A stretch of 64,000 nucleotides of DNA from Palsa-1447 sp035546595 (GTDB lineage: Bacteria > Verrucomicrobiota > Verrucomicrobiia > Opitutales > Opitutaceae), in NCBI GenBank assembly GCA_035546595.1, contig DASZWO010000058.1:18617-82616 (forward strand), read 5' to 3'. The notes below the pieces were generated by a model. It worked only from the letters and a program-made list of their open reading frames with translations. It did no database searches and was not told the DNA's origin. This document shows positions 24,367-33,174 of this stretch, piece by piece. Made by a program: the position numbers and the translations under genes. How positions within the stretch are numbered: the stretch's first letter is position 1; every line of letters starts with the position of its first letter.

Positions 24367-27300
24367 ATGAAACCGTTGCGGGCGCTTCTTGCCGTCCTGG
24401 CGGCGGTGGTCGCGGCGCTGGCCGCGGCCGCGGCCCTGGCGCTCGCGCCCCCGTTCCAGAGCTGGGCCGCGCACCGCTACCTGGCCGCGCGTCCCGGCTG
24501 GGGCCTGGCGGTCGGCCGGGTTTCCGTCGGCCCGGCCGCGGCCTACGCCGCCGGCCTGCGCCTGGAGCGCTCGGGCGCGGTGCTGACCGCGCCGGCGGTG
24601 CGCGTGGACCTCCCGGTGGCCGACGCCCTGTGGAAGCGGGAGCTGCCCATCCGCCGGCTGGCGGCCTCGGGCTGGACGCTCGACCTGACGCATTTCGAGG
24701 AGGCGGGGACGGCGCCGCCGGCCCTCCTGCCCCCGCGTTCGCGGGGCCCGGTTCCCGCGGCCGCGGCCGCGCACGTCTCGGTGCCGGCGACCATCGCACT
24801 CTTCGACGGATTCTTCCACAAGCTGCGGCTGCCGGCCGACTGCGAGCTGGATGCGCTCGAGCTCGAGGGCGACGTGATCCTGCCGCCCGCCGCCGGCGCC
24901 CCGCCGGCGCGGGTCCATCTCGAGCTGAGCGGCGGCGGCCTGGCCGCGGGCCGCGAGGGCCGCTTCGTCTACCGCCTGAGCCTGGCTCCGCCCGCGGCGG
25001 GGGCCCCGATCGGCTCGCTGTCGGCGGAGGGGGTGCTGGCGGCGGCGATGGACACGCCGCGGACCTTCTCACGCCTGGAGGCGGGCATCGACGCCTCGGC
25101 GCAGGGCGGCAAGCTCGCCGCCCCCGCCAAGCTCACCGCCCGGGTGGCCGCGGCCCGCACCGGCGCGGACGAGAGCTTCTCGGTGGCGCTGGCCGGGACC
25201 GAGAAGCAGCTCCTGGCCCTCCAGGCGGGCTACGCCGGCAGCACCCATCTCCTGGCCGGCTCGTGGAAGCTGGACCTCTCGGACGGGGATCTCGCCCCCT
25301 TCGCCCTGGGCGCGCCCCTGCCGAGCTTCGCGGCCAGCGGCGAGGGCAGGTTCGACGCCGACGCCACGCTGAGCGCGGTGCGCGTCGACGGGCGGCTCGG
25401 CCTCACGGCCGACCGCCTCGGCGTGCTGCGCCCCGCCCTGGCCGCGGTCGGCCCGGTGGGGCTGACCGCCGACTTCGACCTCTCGCACCGGGACGGGGAG
25501 GTCAGCGTCGCGCGGCTGGCCGCGTCGGTGGCCGGCGGGCAGCCGGTGGCGCGGATCGACGCGCTGCAGCCCTTCGCGCTCAACGTGCACAGCGGCGAGC
25601 TGAAGGTGGCCGACCCCGCCCGAGATCTCGTCGGGATCGAGCTGCAGGGCCTGCCGGCCGCGTGGACCGGGCCGCTGTGGCCCGGGCTGACCCCGACGGC
25701 CGGGGCGCTGCGCGGCCGGCTCGTCGCCTCGGCCCGCAACGGCGGGCTCAGCCTCCGCTCGGACGGCCCTCTCACGCTCGACGGCCTCTATGCCAGCCGC
25801 GCCGGCCATCCGGTGGCGGCGGGCTTGGACCTCACCGCCTCCCTGACGGCGGACTACGCCCCGGCGGGCTGGCAGGTTTCGCTCTCCCGCGGCGCGGCCT
25901 CCCGTGGGTCCGCCCCGCTGCTCAGCTTCCAGGGGCGGGCCGGGCGCCTGGCCGGGGCGGCCCAGCCGGTCGCGGCCGCCGGGGAATTCCACCTGCATCT
26001 GCCCGACCTCGCCGCGGCGACGGGCGGGGCGGCGCCGGCGCGCGGGGACCTCAGCGGCGACTTCACCGCGCGGATCGGCGGCGTCTCCGCCGTCCAGGCG
26101 CGGCTCGAGATTTCCGACCTGGCCGCGGACGCGGCGGCGGAGCCCTGGTCCCTGATCGCGGTCGAGCTGCGGGCCGACCAGCAGGCGGACGGCCGGTGGA
26201 AGATCGCCGCGCCGCTCGCCTTCGCGCGGGCGGGCCGCAAGTCGGACCTGACCCTGCAGGGCACCCTCGCCGCCTCCGCCGGCGGGACCGTGCTCGAGGG
26301 CCAGCTGGCCGGCGCCAAGGTCGTGCTCGGCGATGTCAGCGCCCTCGGGGCCCTGGAGGCCCTGCGCGGCGCCACCGCCGCCGGGACGGACGCGCCGGCG
26401 GCGGCCGGCCCCTTCTGGGGCCTTCTGCGGGGCCGGCTGACCCTGGCCCTGAAGGAGGTGGACGGGGGGCGAGCGGTCTGGAACGACGTGGGCGGCACGG
26501 TCCGGCTGGAGCCGGCCGCCCTGAGCCTCTCGGCGCTGCAGGGCCGGCTGGCAACCGGGGGGGACTTCTCCGGCGGCCTGAGCCTGGCCTACGACCCGGC
26601 GGCGCCCCGCGCCTACGCGCTCCAGGCGGAGCTGGCCGCCTCCGACTTCGACTACGGCGCGTTCAGCCGGGCCCGCGACCCCTCCCGGGTGCCGGTGATC
26701 GAGGGCCGCTTCAAGATTTCCGGGCGGCTCCACGCCGCGGCGGCGCAGCCGCTCGGTCTCCTCGACGCGCTCCAGGGCGACCTGCAGCTGAGCAGCAAGG
26801 GCGGGATCTTCCGCGCGCTCCGGGCGGACGTGGCCGACGCCCTCCGGCAGTCCCCGGCGCTGCTGTCGGAGGCGATCGGCTCGGTCACCTCGCTCTTCGG
26901 GCTGCGCGACGACAAGGGGGCGGAGGCCAAGGGGGTGATCGACAAGCAGGGCCAGGCGGTGGTCGCGCTGGCCGAGCGGCTCAGGGAGCTGCCCTACGAC
27001 CAGATCAACGTCGCGGCGCGGCGGGGGCCCGACCTGAACATCGAGATCACCTCCTTCTCCCTGATCGCGCCCGAGGTGCGCCTGAGCGGGGCCGGGCGCA
27101 TCACGCACGAGGAGGGGGTGGGCATCCTGGACCAGCCCTTCGCCTTCGACGGGCAGCTCGGGGCGCGCGGCCGGCTGGGCGAGCTGATGGGCGGCCTCGG
27201 GCTGCTCGGCTCCGACAAGGACGACCTCGGCTACACCCGGATGGGCGAGGCCTTCCACCTCGGCGGATCGCTCGGCGCGATCGACGCCAGCTCGTGGCGC

Positions 27301-27369
27301 GACCAGCTGCTGAAGTCGGCCCTGCACAAGGCGGCCGGAGGCGTCCTCGACAAGCTGCTGGGCAAATAG
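24367..27369 (+). CDS. Large AsmA-like (VPS13-type bridge) envelope protein
   Basis: 1000 residues. A single N-terminal membrane anchor ('ALLAVLAAVVAALAAAAALALA') is followed by a long run of repeating beta-strand segments typical of AsmA/TamB/YhdP proteins, which span the periplasm and are implicated in phospholipid transport. The C-terminal part contains the AsmA-like 'VIEGRFKISGRLHA...LGLLDALQGDLQLSSKGGIFRAL' and 'YDQINVAARRGPDLNIEITSFSLIAPEVRLSGAGRI' blocks. It lies 22 bases after the TolC gene and 26 bases before an acyltransferase/ligase, suggesting a lipid-related unit. Family placement rests on pattern and not on strong motifs. Confidence 0.7.
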   Translation: MKPLRALLAVLAAVVAALAAAAALALAPPFQSWAAHRYLAARPGWGLAVGRVSVGPAAAYAAGLRLERSGAVLTAPAVRVDLPVADALWKRELPIRRLAASGWTLDLTHFEEAGTAPPALLPPRSRGPVPAAAAAHVSVPATIALFDGFFHKLRLPADCELDALELEGDVILPPAAGAPPARVHLELSGGGLAAGREGRFVYRLSLAPPAAGAPIGSLSAEGVLAAAMDTPRTFSRLEAGIDASAQGGKLAAPAKLTARVAAARTGADESFSVALAGTEKQLLALQAGYAGSTHLLAGSWKLDLSDGDLAPFALGAPLPSFAASGEGRFDADATLSAVRVDGRLGLTADRLGVLRPALAAVGPVGLTADFDLSHRDGEVSVARLAASVAGGQPVARIDALQPFALNVHSGELKVADPARDLVGIELQGLPAAWTGPLWPGLTPTAGALRGRLVASARNGGLSLRSDGPLTLDGLYASRAGHPVAAGLDLTASLTADYAPAGWQVSLSRGAASRGSAPLLSFQGRAGRLAGAAQPVAAAGEFHLHLPDLAAATGGAAPARGDLSGDFTARIGGVSAVQARLEISDLAADAAAEPWSLIAVELRADQQADGRWKIAAPLAFARAGRKSDLTLQGTLAASAGGTVLEGQLAGAKVVLGDVSALGALEALRGATAAGTDAPAAAGPFWGLLRGRLTLALKEVDGGRAVWNDVGGTVRLEPAALSLSALQGRLATGGDFSGGLSLAYDPAAPRAYALQAELAASDFDYGAFSRARDPSRVPVIEGRFKISGRLHAAAAQPLGLLDALQGDLQLSSKGGIFRALRADVADALRQSPALLSEAIGSVTSLFGLRDDKGAEAKGVIDKQGQAVVALAERLRELPYDQINVAARRGPDLNIEITSFSLIAPEVRLSGAGRITHEEGVGILDQPFAFDGQLGARGRLGELMGGLGLLGSDKDDLGYTRMGEAFHLGGSLGAIDASSWRDQLLKSALHKAAGGVLDKLLGK

Positions 27370-27395
27370 GCCGGCTCTGCGCTAGGGTGGCGCCG

Positions 27396-29615
27396 ATGCC
27401 CAGGCTCCGGCGCATGTCCACCTTTCCGCTCTGGCTGGAGGCGCTGGCGCGGGGCGCCGCCTTCCTCCGCTACCGGGTGAGGGCGACGGGGACCGGGCGG
27501 GTCCCCGCCGCCGGGGCCGCCATCCTCGTCGCCAACCACGTCTCCTACGCTGACGTGGTCGTGCTCCAGCTCGCCTGCCCGCGGCCCCTGCGCTTCGTGG
27601 GCTACGAGGATGAGAACAGCCCCTGGTTCTTCCGGGCGATCTTCCGGCTGGCCGGCGTGATTCCGATTTCGCCGCGGAACCCGACCGGGGGGATGCGGCG
27701 GGCCCTGGCCGCCCTGGCCCGCGGGGAGCTGCTCTGCCTCTTTCCGGAGGGCCAGATCGCGCGCACCTGCCAGCTGCAGGGGCTGAAGCGGGGCTTCGCC
27801 ATCCTGGCGCGGCGCTCCGGCGCGCCGGTGGTGCCGGCGGCGCACGACGGGCTCTGGGGCTCGCTCTTCTCCTTCTCCGGCGGGCGCTACCTGTGGAAGC
27901 GCCCGCAGTGGGGGAGGCGGACCGTCGAGGTGGCGTTCGGAGAGCCCCTGGGGCCGGAGCAGGCCGATGCCGAGGCGGCCCGCCGTGCCCTGCTGCGGCT
28001 CGGCGCGGAGGCCTTCGGGCGCCGCGCGTTCCTCGGCCGGCACCTCGCCCGCGAGGCGGTGAGGGCCCTGGCCACGCGGCCCGGACGGACCGCGCTGATC
28101 GACCGGACCGCGGAGCGGAGGCCGCTCTCCGCCGCCGCGCTCCTCGCCGCCGCCGCCGTGCTCTCGCGCCGCATCCGCGAGCGCGTTCCCGAGCGGCGCG
28201 TGGGAATCGTCCTGCCGCCGGGGGCCGGCGCGGCCATCGCCAACCTGGCCGTCGCCTGCGCCGGCAAGGTGCCGGTCAACCTCAACTTCACCGCCGGGCG
28301 CGCCGCGGCCGAGGCCAGCCTGAGCCTGGCCGGAATCCGGACGGTCATCAGCGCGCCGGCGATGCGGGAGAAGGTCCCGGGGTTCCCCTGGCCCGAGCGC
28401 ACGCTGGATTTGCGCTCCGAGCTGGCGGCGGCGGGCGGCAAGCGGGCGATGCTGCCCTGGCTCGCCGGCGCCTGGCTTTTGCCGGGCATTCTGCTGGCGG
28501 ACCGGCTCGGGCTCCCGCGCCGCGGCGGGGACGCGGAGGCCGCGCTGCTGTTCACCAGCGGCAGCTCCGGCGAGCCGCGGGGGGTCGTCCTGACCCACCG
28601 CAATCTCCTGGCGAATTGCGGGCAATTCTCCCGGGTCTCGATCTGCGACGCGGGGATCACGATGCTGGGCTGCCTCCCGATCTTCCACAGCTTCGGCTTC
28701 ACCGTGACGCTCTGGTTCCCGCTGCTGTTCCGGCGGCGGCTGGTGACCTCTCCGAGCCCGCTTGAAACCCGGCGGCTGGCGGAGGCGATCCGCGAGGAGC
28801 GCGTCACCACGCTGATCGGCGCCCCCACCTTCCTGCGGCCTTTCCTGAAGAAGGCGAGCCGCGAGGAATTGGCCTCGCTGCGGCACGTGGTGGCCGGCGC
28901 GGAGAAGCTGCCCGGCGAGCTCCACCGCGCGTTTCGCGAGGCCTTCGGGATCTCCATCCTGGAGGGCTACGGCATGACCGAGGCCTCGCCGGTCACGAAC
29001 GTCAACCAGCCCGATCCGCCGGTGCGCACCGCCACCGCCGGCCCCCAGGCCGGCGGGCGGGTGGGGACGGTGGGCCGGCTGCTGCCCGGGCTCGAGGGCC
29101 GCGTCACCGACCCGGAGACCGGCGCCGAGCTCCCGGCGGGAGCGACGGGCATGGTCTGCCTGCGGGGGCCCAACCTGTTCCCCGGTTATCTGGCGCCGGA
29201 CGGCTCGGTCCAGCCGGCCACGCGCGGGGGCTGGTACGCGACGGGGGACCTCGGCTCCTTCGACGCCGACGGCTTCCTCACCCTTTCGGGCCGGCTTTCC
29301 CGCTTTTCCAAGATCGGGGGGGAGATGGTCTCGCACGGCGCGGTGGAGGAGAAGGTGGCCGAGCTGTTCGGGCTGGACCCGTCGGAGGGGCCGGCGGTCT
29401 TCGTCGCGGGCGTGCCGGACGAGGCCAAGGGCGAGGCGCTGGTGCTGCTGGCGGCGGCGGAGCTTCCGGCCGAGCAGATTCGTGCGCGCCTGCACGCGGC
29501 GGGCGTGCCGAATCTCTGCATCCCGAAGCGGGTCCGGCGGGTGGAGCGCATCCCGCTCCTGGGCAGCGGCAAGGTCGACCTGGCGGCCGCCCGGGCGCTG
29601 GCGCGGGAAGCCTAG
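27396..29615 (+). CDS. aas: Aas-type fusion: 1-acyl-glycerophospholipid acyltransferase + acyl-ACP/acyl-CoA synthetase
   Basis: 739 residues (E. coli Aas is 719). Residues about 1-200 are a PlsC-like acyltransferase with 'NHVSYADVV' (H-x4-D) near 45-50 and 'LFPEGQIAR'. Residues about 230-739 are an adenylate-forming ligase: P-loop 'LLFTSGSSGEPRGVVLTHRN', 'EGYGMTEASPV', 'YATGDLGSFDADGFLTLSGRL' and the A10 Lys in 'PLLGSGKVD'. Aas re-acylates lysophospholipids with salvaged fatty acids at the inner membrane. The MFS domain of LplT fusions is absent. The start has a TAGGGT box 7 bases upstream. The stop interlocks with the next convergent gene. Confidence 0.92.
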   Translation: MPRLRRMSTFPLWLEALARGAAFLRYRVRATGTGRVPAAGAAILVANHVSYADVVVLQLACPRPLRFVGYEDENSPWFFRAIFRLAGVIPISPRNPTGGMRRALAALARGELLCLFPEGQIARTCQLQGLKRGFAILARRSGAPVVPAAHDGLWGSLFSFSGGRYLWKRPQWGRRTVEVAFGEPLGPEQADAEAARRALLRLGAEAFGRRAFLGRHLAREAVRALATRPGRTALIDRTAERRPLSAAALLAAAAVLSRRIRERVPERRVGIVLPPGAGAAIANLAVACAGKVPVNLNFTAGRAAAEASLSLAGIRTVISAPAMREKVPGFPWPERTLDLRSELAAAGGKRAMLPWLAGAWLLPGILLADRLGLPRRGGDAEAALLFTSGSSGEPRGVVLTHRNLLANCGQFSRVSICDAGITMLGCLPIFHSFGFTVTLWFPLLFRRRLVTSPSPLETRRLAEAIREERVTTLIGAPTFLRPFLKKASREELASLRHVVAGAEKLPGELHRAFREAFGISILEGYGMTEASPVTNVNQPDPPVRTATAGPQAGGRVGTVGRLLPGLEGRVTDPETGAELPAGATGMVCLRGPNLFPGYLAPDGSVQPATRGGWYATGDLGSFDADGFLTLSGRLSRFSKIGGEMVSHGAVEEKVAELFGLDPSEGPAVFVAGVPDEAKGEALVLLAAAELPAEQIRARLHAAGVPNLCIPKRVRRVERIPLLGSGKVDLAAARALAREA

Positions 29616-30550
29616 GCGGCCTGCGCCGGGTCGCCGCCGAAGCCCGTCAGGGCGGCGGGCAGCTCGAGGGTGAAGGCGGCGCCGCGGCCCGGCCCCTCGC
29701 TCTGGGCGACGAGGGTGCCGCGCATCTGCCGGGCGGCCAGGGCGCTGGAATGGAGGCCGAAGCCGTGCCCCTGGGCCCGGGTGGTGAAGCCGTGGTTGAA
29801 GAGCCGCGGCAGGTTCTCCGGGGCGATGCCGACGCCGTTGTCGCGGACCACGAAGCGGACGGTGCCGCTGGGGCCGGTGTCGATCCGCAAGGTGAGGGTC
29901 TTCTCCGGGCCGCGGCCCTCGTCCAGGGCGTACTTGGCGTTGCGGATGAGATTGATCAGGATCTGCAGCACCTTGCCGCGCTCGGCCAGGACCGGCGGAA
30001 CGACCTCGAATTCCCGCACGGTGTTCACGTCGTGCCGCAGCAGCGCCAGCGCGTTCATCCGCAGCGCGTCCTCCATCAGCGACTCGGCCGGGAGGGATTC
30101 CAGGACCCCCACCATCGTGGCGTAGGTCTGCTGCATCGCCACGATCTCCTTCACGTGGTCGAGGTTCTTCTGCAGCTGCTCGACCTCCTGCAGCAGCCGC
30201 GCGCGCTCCTCCACCGCGTGGCGGGCGAGCGAGCGGAGGAACTCCGGCACCAGCTTGCCCTTGGGATCGGAGGTGAGGAAGGACCCCAGGTCCGCCGCCC
30301 GCTCGTCCAGGAGCGCGCTGAGCTTGGCCAGGGATTCCGCCTTGGACTGGCGCAGGCCGGCCGAGACGACCGCGGCGGAGACGTTGAGGCTGTTGAGGAC
30401 GTTTCCGACGTTGTGCAGCACCCCGGTCGCGACCTCGGCCATGCTGGCGAGCCGCGAGGCCTCCATCAGCTCGCGCTGGGTCCGCTCCAGCGTCTCGCGC
30501 AGGCGGCGGGCGCCTTCGGGGCTGTCGGCGGGGGGGACGGGCGCGCTCAT
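29612..30550 (-). CDS. Sensor histidine kinase, cytosolic, without sensory domain
   Basis: 312 residues. It is the fourth gene of the kinase operon and the shortest paralogue: the PAS domain seen in its two siblings is missing. Phospho-acceptor box 'GVLHNVGNVLNSLN' near residue 42, a long two-helix dimerisation region, N box 'LINLIRNAKYAL', G1 'DNGVGIAPEN' and F/G2 'GFTTRAQGHGFGLHSS'. No membrane segment. The start is 5 bases after the previous stop. It may act as an accessory kinase for, or heterodimer with, its siblings, which is an inference. Confidence 0.9.
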   Translation of the reverse strand: MSAPVPPADSPEGARRLRETLERTQRELMEASRLASMAEVATGVLHNVGNVLNSLNVSAAVVSAGLRQSKAESLAKLSALLDERAADLGSFLTSDPKGKLVPEFLRSLARHAVEERARLLQEVEQLQKNLDHVKEIVAMQQTYATMVGVLESLPAESLMEDALRMNALALLRHDVNTVREFEVVPPVLAERGKVLQILINLIRNAKYALDEGRGPEKTLTLRIDTGPSGTVRFVVRDNGVGIAPENLPRLFNHGFTTRAQGHGFGLHSSALAARQMRGTLVAQSEGPGRGAAFTLELPAALTGFGGDPAQAA

Positions 30551-32260
30551 CGCGGTCAGGCGGGCGCCCCCGCCGGGGGCGCGGAGGGAAGCTCGAGCCG
30601 GAATTCGGCGCCGCGGCCGGGCCCGTCGCTGTGGACGGAGAGCGAGCCCTTCATCTCCTTCGCCGACAGGGCGCTGGAATGGAGCCCGAAGCCATGGCCG
30701 TGGGTCCGGGTGGTGAAGCCGTGGTTGAAGATCCGGTCCAGGTTCTCGCGCGCGATCCCGACCCCGTTGTCGCGGACGACGAAGCGGACGGCGCCGCCGG
30801 CGCCGGGCTCGATCCGGAGGGTGACGACCTTGTCGCTCTCCCGGCCCTCGTCCAGGGCGTACTTGGCGTTGCGGATGAGGTTGATCAGGATCTGCAGCAC
30901 CTTGCCGCGCTCGGCGAAGACCGGCGGCACCGCCTCGTACTCCCGCACCGCGCTGACCTCGTGGCGCAGCAGGGCGGAGGAGTTCATCCGCAGGGCGTCC
31001 TCCATCAGCGCGCTCGCCTCCAGGGGCTCGACGACCCCGACCATGGTGGCGTAGGCCTGCTGCATCGAGACGATCTCCTTGATGTGGTCGATGTTCTTCT
31101 GCAGCGAGTCGATCTCCTGCAGCAGGCGCGCGCGCTCCTCCCCGGCGTGCCGGGAGAGCGACTTGAGGAATTCCGGCACCAGCCTGCCCTTGGGGTCCTG
31201 GCTGAGGAAGCCGCCGAGGTCGGCGGCGTGCTCCTCCAGCAGCGCGCTGAGCTTGGTCAGGGCCTCGGTCTTGGAATGCTTCAGCCCGTTGGCGATGACG
31301 GTGGCGGAGACGTTGAGGCTGTTGAGGACGTTGCCGACGTTGTGCAGCACGCCCGTCGCCACCTCGGCCATGCCGGCCAGGCGGGAGGCGTCCATCAGGT
31401 CCTTGTGCGCCTTCTCCAGCGCCTCCTCGGTCTGCTTCGCGGCGGTCACGTCCTTGCTCAGGCCGAAGGTGCCGATGATCGCGCCGTCCTCGTCGCGCAG
31501 CGGCATCTTGTTGGTCATGGCCCAGGTGACGCGACCGTCGGGCCAGACCTCCTTCTCGACCTTGCCCACGATGCTCTCGCCGGTGCGCATGATGCGCTGC
31601 TCGTCCTCCAGCGCGGGGCGGGCGTGGCTGGCGGAGAAGAAGTCGAAGTCGGTCTTGCCCACCAGCTCCTCCGGGCGGGACAGGCCGAAGTAGCGGATGA
31701 AGGAGCTGCTGGCGGCGATGAAGCGCGAGTTCCGGTCCTTGAAATAGACGTTGTCCGGGATGTTGGCCAGGAAGGCGGCGACCAGGGCGCGGTCGAGGGC
31801 GGGGGCGGGGACCTCCGCGGCGGCGGGCAAGGGGGCGGGCGCGCTCATCGCTCTCAGGCGGCCACGCCGGCCGCCGCGGGCGCCGGGGCCTGGGCCGGGG
31901 CGGCGGCGGGCAGTTCGAGCCAGAACTCGGCCCCCCGGCCGGGGCCCTCGCTGTGGACCTCGAGCGTGCCCTTCATCTCCTTCGCCGCCAGGGCGCTGGA
32001 GTGGAGGCCGAAGCCGTGGCCGTGGGTCCGGGTGGTGAAGCCGTGGTTGAAGATCCGGTCCAGGTTCTCGCGGGCGATCCCGACGCCGTTGTCGCGGACG
32101 ACGAAGCGCACCGTCCCGGCGGGGGTGGGCTCGATCCGGAGGGTCACGACCTTGTCGGTGGCCCGGCCCTCGTCCAGGGCGTACTTGGCGTTGCGGATGA
32201 GGTTGATCAGGATCTGCAGCACCTTGCCGCGCTCGGCGAAGACCGGCGGCGCCGCCTGGA
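29750..32260. repeat. Three near-identical kinase-core segments (tandem duplication)
   Basis: The HATPase-encoding DNA recurs three times, around 29750-29990, 30670-30930 and 31985-32250. Long stretches such as the one encoding LINLIRNAKYALDEG are almost identical at the base level, including third positions, while the flanking PAS-coding parts differ. This points to recent duplication or continuing gene conversion. Confidence 0.8.
30556..31848 (-). CDS. PAS-domain sensor histidine kinase (third gene of operon)
   Basis: 430 residues, no membrane segment. PAS domain about 22-145 ('NIPDNVYFKDRNSRFIAASSSF', 'TDFDFFSASHA', 'GTFGLSKDVTAAK'), H box 'GVLHNVGNVLNSLN' near 166, N box near 326, G1 'DNGVGIARENLDRIFNHGFTTR'. 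The phospho-acceptor His is followed by Asn and not by the usual Glu/Asp. It starts 5 bases after the upstream paralogue and is followed after 5 bases by the PAS-less copy. The signal is probably intracellular; the ligand is unknown. Confidence 0.93.
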   Translation of the reverse strand: MSAPAPLPAAAEVPAPALDRALVAAFLANIPDNVYFKDRNSRFIAASSSFIRYFGLSRPEELVGKTDFDFFSASHARPALEDEQRIMRTGESIVGKVEKEVWPDGRVTWAMTNKMPLRDEDGAIIGTFGLSKDVTAAKQTEEALEKAHKDLMDASRLAGMAEVATGVLHNVGNVLNSLNVSATVIANGLKHSKTEALTKLSALLEEHAADLGGFLSQDPKGRLVPEFLKSLSRHAGEERARLLQEIDSLQKNIDHIKEIVSMQQAYATMVGVVEPLEASALMEDALRMNSSALLRHEVSAVREYEAVPPVFAERGKVLQILINLIRNAKYALDEGRESDKVVTLRIEPGAGGAVRFVVRDNGVGIARENLDRIFNHGFTTRTHGHGFGLHSSALSAKEMKGSLSVHSDGPGRGAEFRLELPSAPPAGAPA

Positions 32261-33170
32261 ATTCCCGCACCACCCCGATGTCGTGGCGCAGCAGCGCCGC
32301 CGAATTCATCCGCAGGGAGTCCTCCATCAGCACCGCCGCGTCCAGGGGCTCGACGATGCCGACCATGGTGGCGTAGGCCTGCTGCATCGAGACGATCTCC
32401 TTGATGTGGTCGATGTTGTTCTGGAGCGAGTCGAGCTCCTGCAGCAGCCGGGTGCGCTCGTCGAGCGAGTGCTTGGCCAGCGAGTCGATGAACTCGGGGA
32501 TCAGCTTGCCCTTGGGGTCCTCGGAGAGGAACGCCCCCAGGTCGGCCGCGTGCTCGCGCAGCAGCCCCGAGACCTTGGCCAGGGATTCGGCCTTGGACTG
32601 GCGCAGGCCGGCGGCGAGGACGGTGGCGGAGACGTTGAGGCTGTTGAGGACGTTGCCGACGTTGTGCAGCACGCCGGTCGCGACCTCGGCCATGCCGGCC
32701 AGCCGGGAGGCGTCGATGATCTCCTTGTGGGCCTTCTCCAGCGCCTCCTCCATCTGCCGGGCCGCGGTGATGTCCTGGCTGATCCCGCAGGTGCCGATGA
32801 TCTCGCCCTTGCCGTTGCGCAGCGGGAGCTTGCTCGTCCGGCTCCAGGTGATGCGGCCGTCGGGCCAGGAGATCTTCTGGACCTTGCCGACGATCGAGAC
32901 CCCGCCCGCCATCACCACCTCCTCCTCGGCCCGCGTGCTGCGGGCGTAGGCGGAGGAGAAGATGTCGGCGTCGCACTTGCCGATCATCTCCTCCGGCCGG
33001 GCGCAGCCATGGCGCGCGGCCTTGGACTTGCTGACGGCGATGAAGCGCGAGTCGCGGTCCTTGAAGTAGATGATGTCCGGCACGTTCTCCAGGAACGCGC
33101 CCAGCAGCGCCTCGGCGATCAGGCCGCGGTCGGCGGCCGCGGCCGGAGCGGTCTCCAGGGGGGCGTCCAT
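31854..33170 (-). CDS. PAS-domain sensor histidine kinase (second gene of operon)
   Basis: 438 residues, soluble. PAS domain about 25-150 ('NVPDIIYFKDRDSRFIAVSKS', 'GTCGISQDITAAR'), H box 'GVLHNVGNVLNSLN' near 165, kinase core nearly identical to the next gene. The PAS domain contains extra Cys residues (HGCARPEE, GKCDAD, GTCGIS) that its sibling lacks at these places, which could mean a different cue such as redox or metal. It lies 4 bases downstream of the hybrid kinase stop. Confidence 0.93.
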   Translation of the reverse strand: MDAPLETAPAAAADRGLIAEALLGAFLENVPDIIYFKDRDSRFIAVSKSKAARHGCARPEEMIGKCDADIFSSAYARSTRAEEEVVMAGGVSIVGKVQKISWPDGRITWSRTSKLPLRNGKGEIIGTCGISQDITAARQMEEALEKAHKEIIDASRLAGMAEVATGVLHNVGNVLNSLNVSATVLAAGLRQSKAESLAKVSGLLREHAADLGAFLSEDPKGKLIPEFIDSLAKHSLDERTRLLQELDSLQNNIDHIKEIVSMQQAYATMVGIVEPLDAAVLMEDSLRMNSAALLRHDIGVVREFQAAPPVFAERGKVLQILINLIRNAKYALDEGRATDKVVTLRIEPTPAGTVRFVVRDNGVGIARENLDRIFNHGFTTRTHGHGFGLHSSALAAKEMKGTLEVHSEGPGRGAEFWLELPAAAPAQAPAPAAAGVAA

Positions 33171-33174
33171 GGCA

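Noticed and set aside
24630..27390. Upstream extension of the Aas fusion into the AsmA-like gene region
   Set aside because: The frame is open but antisense-like in composition; the conserved acyltransferase begins just after 27396.
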